Assembly: GCF_041381155.1 (NCBI RefSeq)
Contig: NC_091134.1
Location: forward strand, 54,695,944 to 54,759,943
Origin: Argopecten irradians
Lineage: Eukaryota > Mollusca > Bivalvia > Pectinida > Pectinidae
Direction of reading: 5' to 3'
DNA length: 64,000 bases
Shown here: one piece after another, positions 1-14,000 of the stretch
Position numbering within the stretch: position 1 is the stretch's first letter
How the letters are laid out: every line of letters starts with the position of its first letter
Translations under genes and position numbers: made by a program
The notes under the pieces: generated by a model
Told to the model about the DNA's origin: nothing
Database searches by the model: none
What the model saw: the letters and a program-made list of their open reading frames with translations, nothing else

Positions 1-1997
1 AATTTAATGATATTTTCATGTTGTGTAGAAACATCATAACAAAGCAGGTGATAGGTGCTGACGTGGCAGTTTGTCTAAAATGGGCGTGACGCCAAGAAAG
101 AACAAGAGTTATTTCCCTTAGACTACTTAAATCTATAGCATCTGGTAAAAAAATGTTCACTGCAGTACATATTAAGAATACAGAAATGTATTTGAAAATA
201 GTACACAATAATAAATAATGACAAGTCTAAACTGTTACGTTAAAATGAGGTTTTTTTAGATCATGAAAGTAATCCATTTAAAACAGACGTGATATAGAAT
301 ACTGATTAAACGTCACTTCCCCGAAACGCATGTGTAATTGTGTATGTGCTATCACCAGCAAGTACGTATACGAAGCTACAAATTGTATATCATATGCATA
401 TCGAACGTGCTCCAAACTGTTAGCACAAATTCTACTGACTCTTGAAAGGCGCCAGTTGGTTGGGCGTGTATTTTTTCCCCAGAACAGGCTTAATTAAAAC
501 AAAAGTTTCATCATGTTTGAAATATAACTATGTACACCATTTCAAAAAGTTCATCAGGATTTCCGAGGAAGGACCTTATTTGAAAGACTGACCCCACTGA
601 AATCAGTCGTAAATTTGTGATTTTAAAGCAAAACTTAAAAGATGAAACTATCAAACGCATACAGTTTTGCTGTAGACGACTTAAAGATATCGCCCAAATG
701 ACATTGATATTAAGTTAAATCCGAAAAATATCGGTGGATTATCAGAATAATATAAGTGGAGGCAGACCGTTTTATTTGATATGAATATCAGAATATTGAT
801 TGAAAATTATGTCCAGGAGTGTGGGAGTCATTACATACAAGCATATGAGTGTAGATGTGTGTGTCTTAAATGTCATTGTGTTAAAGTTGAGTTTTCTGTA
901 TAAGTATTCAGTGCTGCAATAATAACAATGTCTCTGTCGTAAGCTTAGAATTTTTATTTGCCAGAATTACATATTGACTGTGAGAGAGAAGGCTTAATAA
1001 TTCTGTTCTCAATCACCTTCCATTGTCATTAGAACAATACATTCACAACTGTTACTGAGTATAATTATTTCCCCCTAATGTTTTGTATTCGAACTTGTTA
1101 TATTTGTCTAATCTACATAGATTTACACTGTCGTTTGTTTGATAACATACCAAGTAATATCATTATAAAAATGCCGAGTAATCAATAAACACAATTAATT
1201 CTATAAAAATGCCGAGTAATCAATAAACACAATTAATTCTAGCCACACCGTTCGATCATGATGTGGGCGTGGGTGTGTCGGAGAACGCGGGGAATCTTAA
1301 TGTGGCACACTACTCTATATGTCGGCAATGCTATGTGAATGATACATCACTAGATATAATTAACCCGGATAGAACTAATTACCTACATGATACAGTATTT
1401 TACTGATGTCCGGAAAGCGTTCAGATTCGGTAATGAACATATCATTGAACAAATAATTTCATTATTTTTAAAAACAGAAGACAGGCCCGAAGTGACTCGA
1501 TCTTTTATAGCTTAGTAATTTTATAACGTCCGGAAATGTTAATTATGTTCAAAAAAACTACCTGTAACAGTACAGATAGGAATAGCTGAGTCAATCACAA
1601 CCCATAGTGCAATGCATAGGTCGAATAACACACGGAAAGGGATTTGACAAAATCGAAACTGTCCAATGAATGAAATGTAAAGTCATACAAGCAATTACAG
1701 TTAATCAAATCACCTGAGAAGTTATTAAATGTTCAGTAAAATTGACAGCTTATAACAATCTCTACTACCACATTTTTCTCGCCGTTTCCTTTCCTAAAAT
1801 ACCAATGATACACATATTGCACTCAACGTTCAAATTAAAAAAAGAATCAATTACATATAATTATCTATATAAATTGTACCTAACCCAATCAAAGAGGACG
1901 AAAAAGACAAATCCATGTTACCGGTAAGCGATTTTCTGCAAGGCTCATAATTTAAGATACCTCATTGTGATCAATGTCACGTTTCCGGAATGTTAAT
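1..1997. other. AT-rich intergenic DNA
   Basis: I see no open frame longer than about 60 codons, no splice-bounded coding exon and no RNA gene here. The only structure I can support is the 38-bp tandem duplication listed separately. Composition is AT-rich like the rest of the non-coding window. Confidence 0.6.
1164..1239. repeat. 38-bp perfect tandem duplication
   Basis: Two head-to-tail copies (1164-1201 and 1202-1239) are identical base for base. Each contains AATAAA. It is most simply a recent slippage or unequal-exchange duplication; a collapsed or duplicated assembly join is the alternative. Confidence 0.85.
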
Positions 1998-2313
1998 TCA
2001 ACGATTTCAACGATTTTATTTTACACCCAGACACATTATAATGTGTAACATGAGGGATAAAACAAATACAAGTGTATAAGCATGACAGGATGGACAAGTA
2101 TATGTACATAACATTAAGACATTATTATATAGCAATTACTCTCAACATTTTTACATTTCACATGTACGAAACACAAAGTATAAATATTTCATTCATGGTG
2201 CAATAAGAAAAAAAAACCTAAGTCATAAATGTAGAATATTTTGATTTTATAGTAGCATCATTATTACGATAATAGTAGAGGATTAAGTTTTTTAAGAAAA
2301 AGGGAGAGTCCAT

Positions 2314-3506
2314 TTAGGACACTCTTAAGTTATTACAAACTGATATTAAACCTTTCATCTTATTATCATTTGGGTTAATTCGGAAGTAGCTTGGAATATA
2401 CTTTCTTTGCAAATTTTGGACAACCGCATTATTACAAACAAACAAATAATGAAACTCATTTCCAACATGTTCCAAGCACATATTACAAAGTCTATCTTCT
2501 TTAGGAATATTTCGCCATCTGCCTGTTTCAATGGGAAACTTTAAGTTACAGGTACGTATTTTGGTTATTTGCAATCTGTTATTTTCGGACAATATTGTCA
2601 AATACTTATCAAATTTAAATTCAGTTTTAAAAATTAAATAGAATTGTCCTCTCGATGAGTTGTGGGCATCAGAAAACCAGTTTTGGATAAACTGGTCTTG
2701 GAGCCTTTGTTTTAAATAGTGTTTGAAAAACATCTTAGGCATGATAATTTTATTATCAAATATATATGAAAAACCAGTTTCATCAAATATACTCTTAATT
2801 TTGTTAATCCACTTGAAGGAATGAGTTCCATTTTCTTGTAGACAAAGAGCTAACTTCAATAAAATACTACTTAATTTTTCATCATTACTTAGCAATTTAT
2901 TCGAAAACCGAGCCATTCGAAGTTTGATATTTAATTCCAATGGAAACTGACCAAGTTCTCCATATACCATGAAATTAGGAGTGCTAGATCTCACTCTCAA
3001 TATCCTTTTACAAAATTTCAAATGCACTTGTTCTAGTTTCTTTAAGTTTTCAAACCCCCAGACTTCCGAGCCGTACAGGAGAATTGGCTCAACTACCGAA
3101 TCAAAAATCTTTAATTGTAAGTCAATTGGAATAGCCTGGTTACGAATTTTTTTATATAATGCAAAAAGGGATTTTTGCGCTTGATCCATAAGTCGAAATT
3201 TTGCTTTTAAAAAGTTTCCATTGTAATTAAATACACAATTTCAAGTGTTGCATCTCGCAAATAAAACTCAAGATTTTGTGTTGACTTCCGCTTACAGAAA
3301 ATCATAACTTTAGTTTTGTCGACATTTACCTTCAGTTTCCAAATATCACAATAATGTTGGAAAATATCTAACGCTTTTTGAAGTCCTTCGGGGGTTTCTG
3401 CAAACAGAAGTGTATCATCGGCATATAACAAGACGAAGATTTCAACAAAAAGTTGTAACTCAGATGATATATCTTCAGTTATCTTTGAGAGAGGAACGCT
3501 TTTCAT
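2314..3506 (-). pseudogene. LINE RT catalytic block and C-terminal region, two frames
   Basis: The stretch 3207-3506 carries the RT catalytic core LLYADDTLLFAET followed by the NVDKTKVMIF block. It belongs directly after the 3503-6193 frame but is shifted relative to it. Near 3207 the frame breaks again; the correct continuation reads NYNGNFLKAKFRLMDQAQ and runs to the stop at 2314. This last part has SVVEPILLYGSEVWG, common to CR1/Jockey-type RT C-termini, and the zinc-like CNMCLEHVGNEFHYLFVC near its end. The two breaks are simple small indels typical of a dead insertion. Confidence 0.85.
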
Positions 3507-4229
3507 AGACTTAAGAAAGTTTCTAAATCATTTACGAAGAATGAAAATAGTATAGGGGAAAGATTTTCGCCTTGTCTTACACCAATTAAACACGGGAAAA
3601 AATCTGATACTTTTCCATTATGTTTAACACATGACTTGATATTATTATACATATTCTTAATAACAGTAAAACATTTGCCTTTAATATGTGATTTTTGAAG
3701 TTTCATCCATAGTCCAGCTCGCCAAACCGTATCGAAAGCTTTTCTGAAATCTATGAGTTTTTTCCCACTATTCAGGTAAAAAGATATCAACATATGTAAA
3801 ATAAAAATATTATCGACTGTTGAATGATCTTTACGGAATCCTGCTTGATTAATAGAAAGAATTTGCTTTTGCTTTACATAAAGATTTATGCGGTTATTTA
3901 TTATAGATGTAAAAAGCTTTCCTAAACAGCTTATAAGGGTGATTGCCCTGTAGTTATCGGGATCCTGTGGGTCTCCTTTATTTTTATATATAGGATTAAT
4001 TACTCCAATTGTCCAATCTTCCGGTATGATACCAGAGTTAAGTACAATATTAAAAATTTTACAATACATAGTTACCATTTCTGGAGGTGAATGTTTTAAA
4101 TATTTATTCAATATTTTATCATGACCAGGGGCTTTACCATTCTTTAACTGCCCGATCGCTTTTTTAACTTCATCTTCCGTTATTTCATTATTCAATATAT
4201 CATCATCATCTTCATCCTCATCATCGTTC

Positions 4230-4300
<71 letters not shown>

Positions 4301-4309
4301 GTTTAATAT

Positions 4310-4345
<36 letters not shown>

Positions 4346-6193
4346 GGTCAATACCTCATCGTCGCCATTGTTCGATACATCGTCATCATCGTTATCATCA
4401 TCATCATCATCATCATCATTATCATCATCATCATTCAGGGTCTTGAAATACTGGTACAGTGAATCTAGTGGTATATCAAATGTCTTTTTTTTCACTGACG
4501 AAAATTTATTAATAGTTTTCCAAAATTCTTTCGAATTGTTTTTAGACAAAGATCGAAGTTTCTTACAACACTTTTCTTGGAATTTCCTGTAGCTTATTCG
4601 AAGCTGTTTTCTGTACTCGCTAGATTTTTTATTCATATCAGTTTTATTAAGGACTGTTTTGTTAAACTTGTATTTAATCCTACTTTTGTTAAAAGCATTT
4701 CGTGTTAAACCACATTCTTTATCAAACCATGGTTTACTCATGTTTGTTTTTTGTTTATGTCTTACCGTCGGAGACACAAATACTTTGCTGGCCGCCCCTT
4801 TAAGAACTTGACAAATGCCTGTGACTACATCATTGATTTGGTCAATATCAACCTCATCATTACCGACCAGCTGGTCTAAAGAGTTTCGAACTGCACGCAA
4901 ATTAATATTTTCAGTCAGATTTAAGGCTTCTACAAATTCGTCCTTTTTAGAAGAATTCCATTTTACATTTGTAACAGTATACATATCAGTATCATTTACT
5001 ACGGCATTGGTTAAGTTTGACATATTCAAAATACAATGGATTTGGTTGTGAACATCTGAAAATAAAGGATTGAAGTCACATATTTCAAATTCAGAGACTA
5101 GTCTGAAAGCTTGACTACTTAATATGAGATAATCTACTACACTAATGCCTTTACATGTCACTCGGCCAACTTGTTTATCTTTACTTATTCGACCATTAGC
5201 TATATACAGAGAAGATCTTTTACAGAGTTCAAGTAAGAGATTACCATATCTATTTGGCCTGGCCTTGTCTTCACTATATCTTTGTAAGGGAATATTCTGT
5301 TCAATCAATTCATGTGCAGAGTACAAATTTTCTACATCGTCATAACTTTCCACCACATTCAAAATATCAAATAATCTTTCATCAGGTAATATATAATCAG
5401 GAGTTGTGGAAGTTCTAGCATTGAAATCTCCAATCAACATTACATTATTTATTCCATTACCATAAATAAGTAGCTCTTCTTCTATTTCTGTAAAAGCATT
5501 TTCTGATGAATAAACAGCATTTTCCGGGGGGATGTATGTACAACCAATTAAAATGTTTGAGCCAGCGTTTGTTATCTGACATTCAACCCATTGAACAAAT
5601 TCAGAATTAGATTGATGAAATTGTAAAATATTTGACAAGCTGGATTTGTATAATATAACAATACCACCTGACTTTTTCTTACATTTCTGTCTGTGTTTAG
5701 CATGGAACGTATAACCCTCTGGTAAGTTAATATCATCTAATAGGTCAGTTTTAGATTCAACACATAGTATTAAATCATATTCAGTAATTAGGTTGTAAAA
5801 GTAGTGGGGGATATTGTTTATAAATAGCGTATCGTAGACCAGTCTCGCGTTTTCACCCCTACGTTTGGCTTCCCTTAGCTGTGGAGTCAACGCGGTTCGT
5901 CTCTGGACTATCTCAGGGGGGAATTGCTGAAACACCGAGAGATGTCGTTTGTCGCGGAGTTTCTCAGGTACGGCCCTCAACACGCGCTCGCGATCAGAAT
6001 ACTTGGCAAACCTGGCGATGATTCCCGGAGGTTTACCGTCGTTTCTCCTCCTCAACCTGTGCACGTTTTGAAGTGGAATGGTTCCTGCATCTTCTATCCC
6101 CAGTTCCTGATCGATGATAAAGAGTGGTTTTGTAGAATAGTTAATTAAGACCCAATATTGTGGCGGATCGGTATACAATATGCTCATCAGCAA
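3503..6193 (-). pseudogene. LINE ORF1 tail joined in frame to endonuclease and RT N-terminal half
   Basis: One open frame of 896 codons. Residues 1-125 resemble the C-terminal part of LINE ORF1 proteins, with HRLRRR, an IIARFAKY-type motif and an FPPEI-x-x-RR-x-AL block. From about residue 130 it becomes an AP endonuclease with CVESKTD (catalytic Glu), IGDFNART (Asp/Asn) and an FSDVHNQI-type end motif. The strand carrying the first catalytic Asn is absent at the junction, so ORF1 and ORF2 seem fused by a deletion. Residues ~590-670 are a poly-Asp tract, then RT begins (GQLKNGKAPGHD, NYRAITLISCLGKL, QAGFRKDHSTVDN, GVRQGENLSPILF). The frame breaks just before the YADD block, which continues in another frame downstream. 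Confidence 0.85.
4199..4436. repeat. Interrupted (GAT/ATC)n microsatellite inside LINE coding frame
   Basis: About 240 bp of ATC repeats on the plus strand, broken by a few substitutions. On the coding strand it is read as Asp codons, giving about 55 Asp residues mixed with Asn, Glu, Ile and Leu. It lies exactly between the endonuclease and RT domains and keeps the reading frame. Confidence 0.95.
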
Positions 6194-9100
6194 TTACAAA
6201 TCACCCAAATTTATTGAACATTATCAACAAATTTCTTAATAATCGATATATTTGTTTTGAACCAACTAGAAACTTGTTTAGAGTGCAAAGAGATACCCTA
6301 CCTTTCATTTCATTTGTATTCTTTAAATTGGGAATCGTATAGCATTTGATATATATATATCTTATTACATTATTAGATTTATTGTGAAAGTACAACTTCA
6401 ATATTGTTAGCCTTCAATCTTATTGCTGCAAATTACATAATAATGCAGTACATCTGCGGCAAAAATATAAATGGAGGCATTACATTTACATGTACATATT
6501 GTTATCTAAAAGTTTTTTTTTTTAATTCATGTCAATACATTGGGACTGATTCCCCAAATTAAATCAATTAAATGCACACGTAAATATCCAAAATTTTCAG
6601 TAATCTATAAGACTTACGTATACATGTACATAATTAACTTACACAATGGAAAGCGGACACATGCATATGGACGTAAACAAAGAAAGACCCGTCTGTATTC
6701 TAATTGTACATGTTTTACATCAACCAATGACGTGTTGATATGCTTGTATGATACACAAGTAATCACCAAGGATCAAGTCAAAAAGAGAAGTTCTTCTTGT
6801 CTTCATTAGATACAATGTAAATACAAAACAAAAATATTTATGGATGCAGTTATTGACTATCTAAAATACCTAAAAGTTATATGTGACGTAACTAGGCGAA
6901 AAGTTCAAGATGTTTTTTCTTCAGTTATCTATTGAAACCATCCGGTTTGACGAATAAACTATGAAAATCATTCAAAAGGACAGACATAATTTTTTAATGC
7001 CTACTTACATCATCGATGTTTTAATGCCTTATATACATATTTAAGGCATAAAATTTCTGCAGAAATCACTTTATAAATACTAATAACACTGTAGAAATGT
7101 GAAATGAAATTGTAGACCTCAACTTGGCTTCATGGTATGTGACCGTATGTGTACTTATTTCACTGCGCTGTAGATGTAAATATAATGATTTTTGGCCGTT
7201 TTTTCAACTCTTATTTGCGCTTTTAAAATTAAAACCTATACAATGTAAGTATTGTTATTCTCAAAATGATGTTATTTTTTTGATGGCGAATAAAATATTA
7301 AAAGCTAGCTCTTCTTGATTTGTAAGTATGGAAACTATGGCACGTATAACTTCTACTTCAATATGTGTAAACCATAAAGAAAGCTACTATCTAGCCAATA
7401 ATAGTTGCTTAATGTTTGTTACATCTTTGTTTTAGCTTCCTTATCATGCCATTATTATTATATACATTATTGTGATCTGTTATTGTAATCCTACATTTTG
7501 AAGGAAATAGAGACAATTATTGACCGACCCCTATCACCTGAACGATATGATCACTCATTCTAATTATAAATGTCTGTCAATCCAGTGAGGCTAGTAAATG
7601 TTTTACACCAATAGGCCTTTAAGTGCATATGCATGTATAATCGATTAACAAAGACATTTACATGTATGTGTTTTGTATTGAATAAAAAAGTATAGATTGT
7701 TGTGGATTTGTATAACAAAAACTTATCTATTTACTGCGTATCTAAGCAAAACGAAACTTCACAGTATACCTAAGAATGTATGTTTAGATGTCGAAGAGAA
7801 AGACAATCACATTTTTTTCTCTCGTATTTTATACATTTTGACAAGGTTAAATACGTCATTATAATGTTTTTGGTCGGGGAACGAGGAAATGATATTACGT
7901 GATTATACTGTTCGAGGAAAATGTGACTGTGTAGAATGCACAATGGATACCTTCAGATTAACACGCAATACCTTTCAGAACAAAATTCAAATAAGTAAAA
8001 AATACCTACAGTAATAAAACTAAAAAGTCGTTTTCCATATGCACGAAATTTCATCTAACAAATCTTGTTCCCAAAGACTTAAGATGTTGAATTAAATATA
8101 ACAAATAACTTCTAGATGGAAGTATAACATATAATGTTATACGAAAACATAGAAAATGTTAACGCTTAATGGCATCCAGAATCGAGGACTTATAAGCTGC
8201 CTTAATAGATTTTTTTTATATATATTTGTGTTTTGTATTGTGGTATAATGTTCTTTGATTACAGATCAACTGATCTCTTTCCGTACCTTATATTACATGT
8301 ACATACAATTTCCTATATCATATTTATGGTTATTGGAGCTGTACAAGTCAACGTTTCAGTAGGTACATGTACTATACTTTAACATTTAAGATTATTGTCT
8401 CAGAAAGTCATGCCATACCTGGTATATTAATGTGTTACAATGTTGATTGAATATATACAAAATGCTTTATAGATGTTTGAAACCAATTCTAGGTCTACAA
8501 AGGAACATGTGAAGGTAATATTGAAGTAGTGTTGTGGTGAATCCCGTGATAATAACCAATACAATTATTTGTAGTAGATGCCACGATAAACAAAGGATAA
8601 AGTTACAATATTAAATAACAAAGATGATTGTTTAATACCTGACCTACATAACTTATCCAGCTAAATGGGGTATAGATTGCAATTGTCGATATGTGTTTTA
8701 TATCAACTACGGCCGATGAACTGTGTCAGAATTCAATAAGTTAAATCTCTTTTATCAACATCTTTTCACCCCAGTAGCACGACAGAATATGGTTTGTTCT
8801 GTTCCATTTGTTACAGTATGGTTAGAGATACAGGTGTTCGTATTACTCAGCATTCTAACCACGTTCTACACTAACGGAAACACTGGCATATGTCTTCCTG
8901 TCAGTCAAATGACAAACTAACAGATGTAGAACGATAATTAGTCTAAAGCTGATTATTCTCAATTGATACATCGATCAATAATCAATGACCAATTTTGAAA
9001 GGATGAAATAGAACATTAATTCTTTATGCAGCATGCTCATTGCACTATAGTAATGTACTAAGTTGGACCTAGTTCACAATCTATAATGGAAATGTTAAGA

Positions 9101-10949
9101 AATGTTCAGTTGGGTTTGTTTATGTGTATTACCATTAATCCCAATTTTAAGAGTTTTGGAAGATGAAGACAATTGTCCATTAATATCCGTCCTCTGATCA
9201 CCTAACAAGAATAATTAAAAGACAGCTGTTGGTATTTATAGTTCATACATAATACCTGATTACAATTAAACATATGTACGATGTGTGATGTCAATGAATG
9301 TTGACGTATACGTTCGTCTGTTATTAAGTCAAAGACATTGGAGAGTAGGTTGAATATCATTTCTAGATTTCATTACAGCAACAACATACGTTTCTGTTGA
9401 CAGTCCTAACTATCTAAAGAAAATACAAAAATAACTCCCTTCGTTGCCAATTCGAGACCCACCTGAAATTTTTGCTAGGTAATGAGGTTGTTGATTTTTT
9501 CTTTCCTTGAACGCAGCTTTTCTTACAACAATATCGGCATGTCCTTTATTGACAATATAATATAACTACTGATACATCCAAGTCAAGCAGAAGCATCAAT
9601 ATTAAATTGACACAATGAATAAATTCACGTTTTCTTTTATTATTTTGACATTGTTTCATATTATATCAACTTTAATTGACAATATCGCAACCTGTATTTA
9701 CTTGATGCTATAGGTATCATAAACTTAATAAGTTTGTTGAAAATGTCAATTAAACACGTGTTAAGATTAATCAAGCGTGAAATAAACCATATTACTTACA
9801 AAAAGTATAAACCTCTTCCTCCAAAACATATCCGGTATTCGCTATAAATAAAACAATACCTGGGTCTGTTCTATTTACGTACTGAAATGTCTTAATTTAG
9901 ATCATTGTCTGTTTGATATTAATTGTCTCTATCAGATCATTATCGTTATGATATTTTATTGTGTGTACCCAGCTGATCCTAACTCAGTACGTCAGAGGTA
10001 GATATAATTACCTACCCTACACCCTACCTAAGTAAGGGTCAAACTATTGGGTTACAGCTTCCCTCCCTTCCTCGCTATATTTGAAATGTAACAGATTCTG
10101 ATAACGATATACTTGCACAATAGATATCCCAATCAATCGTATTTGTAAATCACTAAATATTTTGTATAATGAATGTTTCAAGTGGTAAATGCATTGGTGT
10201 ATAATCTTTACATTTTGTACAATGAGATGAAAAATTGATTGGATATCTTTATGATAAATTTGATTTTCATTTATTATACAATTAATTAAGATTTCTTTTT
10301 TATTTTGTCTTCATCTCTAGTTTATTCTTTACAAGTCTGTGTCGTACGAATCGTGAAATGACCAAGCAATGAAGTAGACGTCACGACGCGATACTGTTTC
10401 ACCCTGAATAACATACAGGAGGTACATGGCCTAAATAAGGGATGGCATGTTGACTCTGATCGAATTTCAAAGATGGCTTAACATGTTTCCTACAAATACC
10501 TACAAATTAAAACAGCATGTCCTCTTGGCATTTAGGAAAATAAATCAATTCATCACCTTTTCACCTCATTTACACCATAGATTGGATATAATGGTGTACC
10601 ACCTGTGTAGCAATGGAGGGGATATAGTTACACAGGTGTATTACAAAGCAGTTTATAAACGTCAGGTAATCAATGGTAATATTATAGATACTCGTCCTTC
10701 ATGTCAATAGTGTGATAAATTAATATAGAATGATTTATGAATGAGGTAGCACATTTAAAATTAGATTGATCACATCAGATATCTAATAAAAATGATTTAT
10801 CATTATCGGGCTCTAGAAAAATTGGCACAATTTATTGGATAATTTGTTTTTAGATTTTTTTTAGAAGAAATCGCTTTGAAACAGGATTTCAATGCCTTAA
10901 TAATTAACTTCGTATATGTGCAATTATATATGGCAGGAAAAGGGCAATG
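6194..10949. other. AT-rich intergenic DNA, no gene seen
   Basis: Short open frames occur on both strands (up to 89 codons) but none has recognisable motifs, codon bias or bounding splice signals. No RNA gene or clear repeat was noticed. It may contain distal regulatory DNA; nothing in the sequence lets me say so. Confidence 0.5.
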
Positions 10950-11006
10950 GTACAGTGTACCGTTATTTAATTCTTTTGATGTACATCAAAGGACCAAACT
11001 ACCTGC
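10950..11006 (+). repeat. Relic of the THAP/YqaJ transposon terminal region
   Basis: The segment contains ACAGTGTACCGTTAT, then TTCTTTTGATGTACATCAAA, then GGACCAAACTACCTG. The same blocks in the same order and orientation occur inside the transposon right arm near 56970-57020, and inverted in the short TIR element near 48980-49050. The palindrome TTTGATGTACATCAAA is preserved. Terminal repeats are not recognisable, so this is an old fragment of the same family. Confidence 0.6.
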
Positions 11007-14000
11007 TCATCCGATGTCGCAACCTCTGGATTCGGATGGATTTTTTATTATTAAATTTGGTATACCTTTACTGCATGCAAATCACATGAGAAACTTTTGT
11101 TGACATTTTTGTCTACATTGTATTTGAGTTGCTCATTGTCTGGCCAACTATGGCATGATGCATTTGTTTCACATTAAACAGGTTTAGCTGGTTGCCAGGT
11201 TATACATTTTAAAAAAAATTCTCAAAAAGTTGTTAGTGGAAGATCATTGTTGCATATCTAATGCAAAATAATGTATAAACAGTCGTACATGATACAAATT
11301 GTGTGCCATTATAATGACTGTTCTTTTTGTATTGTAATTTTTATGAACCGACTACCTTTAAACATTGTCAATGCATAACGTTTATGACTTATATAATCTC
11401 ATCATACGCATATCCATTTCAATATTTCAGTATGATTTATTGTCCACCACCTGTTCAGTAAGAGAATAATATGTTTTGAAAGATGAAAAAAAGAATAATG
11501 AAATGCATATAAACACAGGCCTGGGATGATTTTGCACATTAACATTATATTTAGCACATAAATGCACAGTTGTAAAAGTCGCCATCGATATACATGTATT
11601 TGTTTTATTACTTCCGTATCCATTCCTAATGCATATAAGTATAATTCATTTATGCTAATTGACATCAATATAATGTGATGTCATTCTCATAATTTCCTAA
11701 CACTGCATTTGAAAGTATCACTGAAAACTATAAATGATTTACAGCCATGCACAATGCATTATAATACATGATGACCTTTTAATACCTAATCACTTGAAAA
11801 ATTGTACAACACCTGCAAAGCTTTAGAGAAATCTTAACAATGTTTTGCTATTTACTTCTATCATCCAAAATTTAAAAAATGTGTACAAACGTATATTGAT
11901 TTAATATAGGCATTTCAATAAGGAATTGAAGCGTCCTAATTGAAAAACCATACATATAAGACAACACAGTATCATGTCCTCACTTTAAAAATAGATGTAG
12001 TAAAATGTAAAAAAAAACCAATAGGGAAAGTTGATTGGGATAATTTGAAATCTTAAAACTTGAAAATAAATTTGATAATTCATAGTGTACAAATTAAAGT
12101 TTATTAAATTTTATGATCATAAAGAAAAAAAGTAAAATTATGTAACAACAATTTGTTTTCAGGATAACTATTCTCAGTATATCACAAAAAAGTCAGCGGT
12201 ATCAACAAACATTATTCTTAGTGTGTGGTTTCATTTATTACATTTGAGTGTTAATAAAAATGATTAATTTCATTAAAATCCGGGTGGTATATCATTTGCA
12301 TAGCATCAAACACGCGATCGTGACGTCATAAAAACGCATTTTACCCTCCAATGTAGGTGTATTTAAATATCAGCTGGGGACTTGCAAAAGAAATACAGTT
12401 CATTATTCAGTGTGATCGTTAAAAGCTTTCTTCTTACTGGTAACTGCGTTCTTTGTTAAGCATTTTATTTTTAATAACAAATAGTTGATTAGAATGCACA
12501 TGGTGGTACATTGTATAATGGAATGTACAGTGGATCTTTTGTTAGAAACGCTTTACTGGTGGTTGAACAGTTGGTGCATTAGTCATTTGTTATATTTACG
12601 GATAACATGTACGAAATTTAAATGTCTAACTCTTTCACTCAGTCTATTAAAGTGTCAAAAGGTATTAGATATAGATTACCTGTCAGCATTATTACAAAGG
12701 TATACAAAGAAAATGGAATGCGTCACACAAACGGTCGTACAATGAACTTGCTGTTTACTCGTGTATTTTCACACATTTGACTCGGAATTATTTTTTTCAA
12801 GACTTTCATTTTTCTTTGAAATGAAACTATTCCGTTTAATTTGTTCCGTGAAATGTCGATGTCAATGTTGTATTCTTTCGACATCTAGTCACGTCGCATG
12901 ATATGGGTTGTTTTGCATCTCATACACATCCTTTTTACCACATGAATCAGAATATTAAAGAGATTTACAGGTAAACATTATAACCAGTGTGCATGTTACA
13001 TTGTAAACCCTTTGATGATATAATAGTAAGTCATTTCTATACCTACGCCCACGATGTCTACATTGACTCATACATATGTAGAAATGTCAGAATGAAATAA
13101 AATTCCAGCATGATTCAAACGGCGTGATTTAAGTCTCCATGTCAGTGGTCGAGTGTTTCAATAAACTGGACCGATGTACCTGGGTAGTTAAGTATGTCTT
13201 CACCCCTATTATAGGTTGTATAGTCGGCGATTACTAAAATACCACAGTATGTTCACGATAGCTTATTAGTGAAGTTAAGCTCTTATTAAGGAAACACCTG
13301 CAACATACTTTGTTAGCTTAACAACAAATATACTCTTTTTAGATCGTCGATAGAATTGATAGAATAACTAAATTACAAATGTATATCAAAATTTCTGCTG
13401 ATATATGGGTTCAATTTTTGACAACCCCAGACCAAAGATTAGAAAAGGTTCCAGTACTTTCAATTCCCCATGATTATACTGAATTAGAGGCGATGTCACT
13501 AGTTCGTATGTTGTTCTTGTAGATCTCAAAGAGAATTCTATTGAACTGAGTTTCCCATGCCACTATAATACTTTAGAAATCGTCTTAGGTGTATAACACT
13601 TGTTCTTGAACTGCCAGGTGATTTGATAATTTATTTATAATTCTTAACACCACTTCTCTCTAATGTAATCAAGCGATTCAGTTTAAAGACTGAAATCTGA
13701 ATATCCCGTTATAGAAATGTCTTGTTATGAAATGAATGCTTACGAAATCGAAATATCAAAATTATCTAGTTTGTAATATTTGAAAAACAGTTTTATTAAC
13801 AAACACCAAAGATTATTTTTGATAATGGTGGTATAGTACGAGTACCCAATAATAAGCTCAAACTCTGTGTGAGCTGCCTTTTTGCTCTCCGATCAAGGCA
13901 TAGTCTTAGCTCATTAATACCTAAATCATTATTTATGTTTTAATATAAAATATGAGGAATAAAACAGTATTAGTTTTGTTATTTGCATTTTATTTTAAAT

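Larger units (their letters stand above)
1998..6193 (-). mobile_element. LINE (CR1/Jockey-like), 5'-truncated, inactive
   Basis: On the minus strand this reads, in order: the tail of an ORF1-type protein, an AP-type endonuclease, a reverse transcriptase and the C-terminal region with a CxxC(x7)H(x4)C-like motif. The coding part ends at 2314. A roughly 300-bp 3' UTR follows and ends in AATAAA and two copies of a 9-bp unit (ATCGTTGAA, plus positions 1998-2015). Such short repeated tails are typical of CR1/L2-type LINEs rather than poly(A) tails. The element starts abruptly inside ORF1 near 6190, so it is 5'-truncated. Two frame breaks (near 3503 and near 3207) make it inactive. I saw no convincing target-site duplication. 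Clade assignment is from motif style only. Confidence 0.85.

Noticed and set aside
4368-5345. Plus-strand frames opposite the LINE
   Set aside because: Shadows of the minus-strand LINE coding sequence; the Ser-rich stretch is just the complement of the Asp codons.
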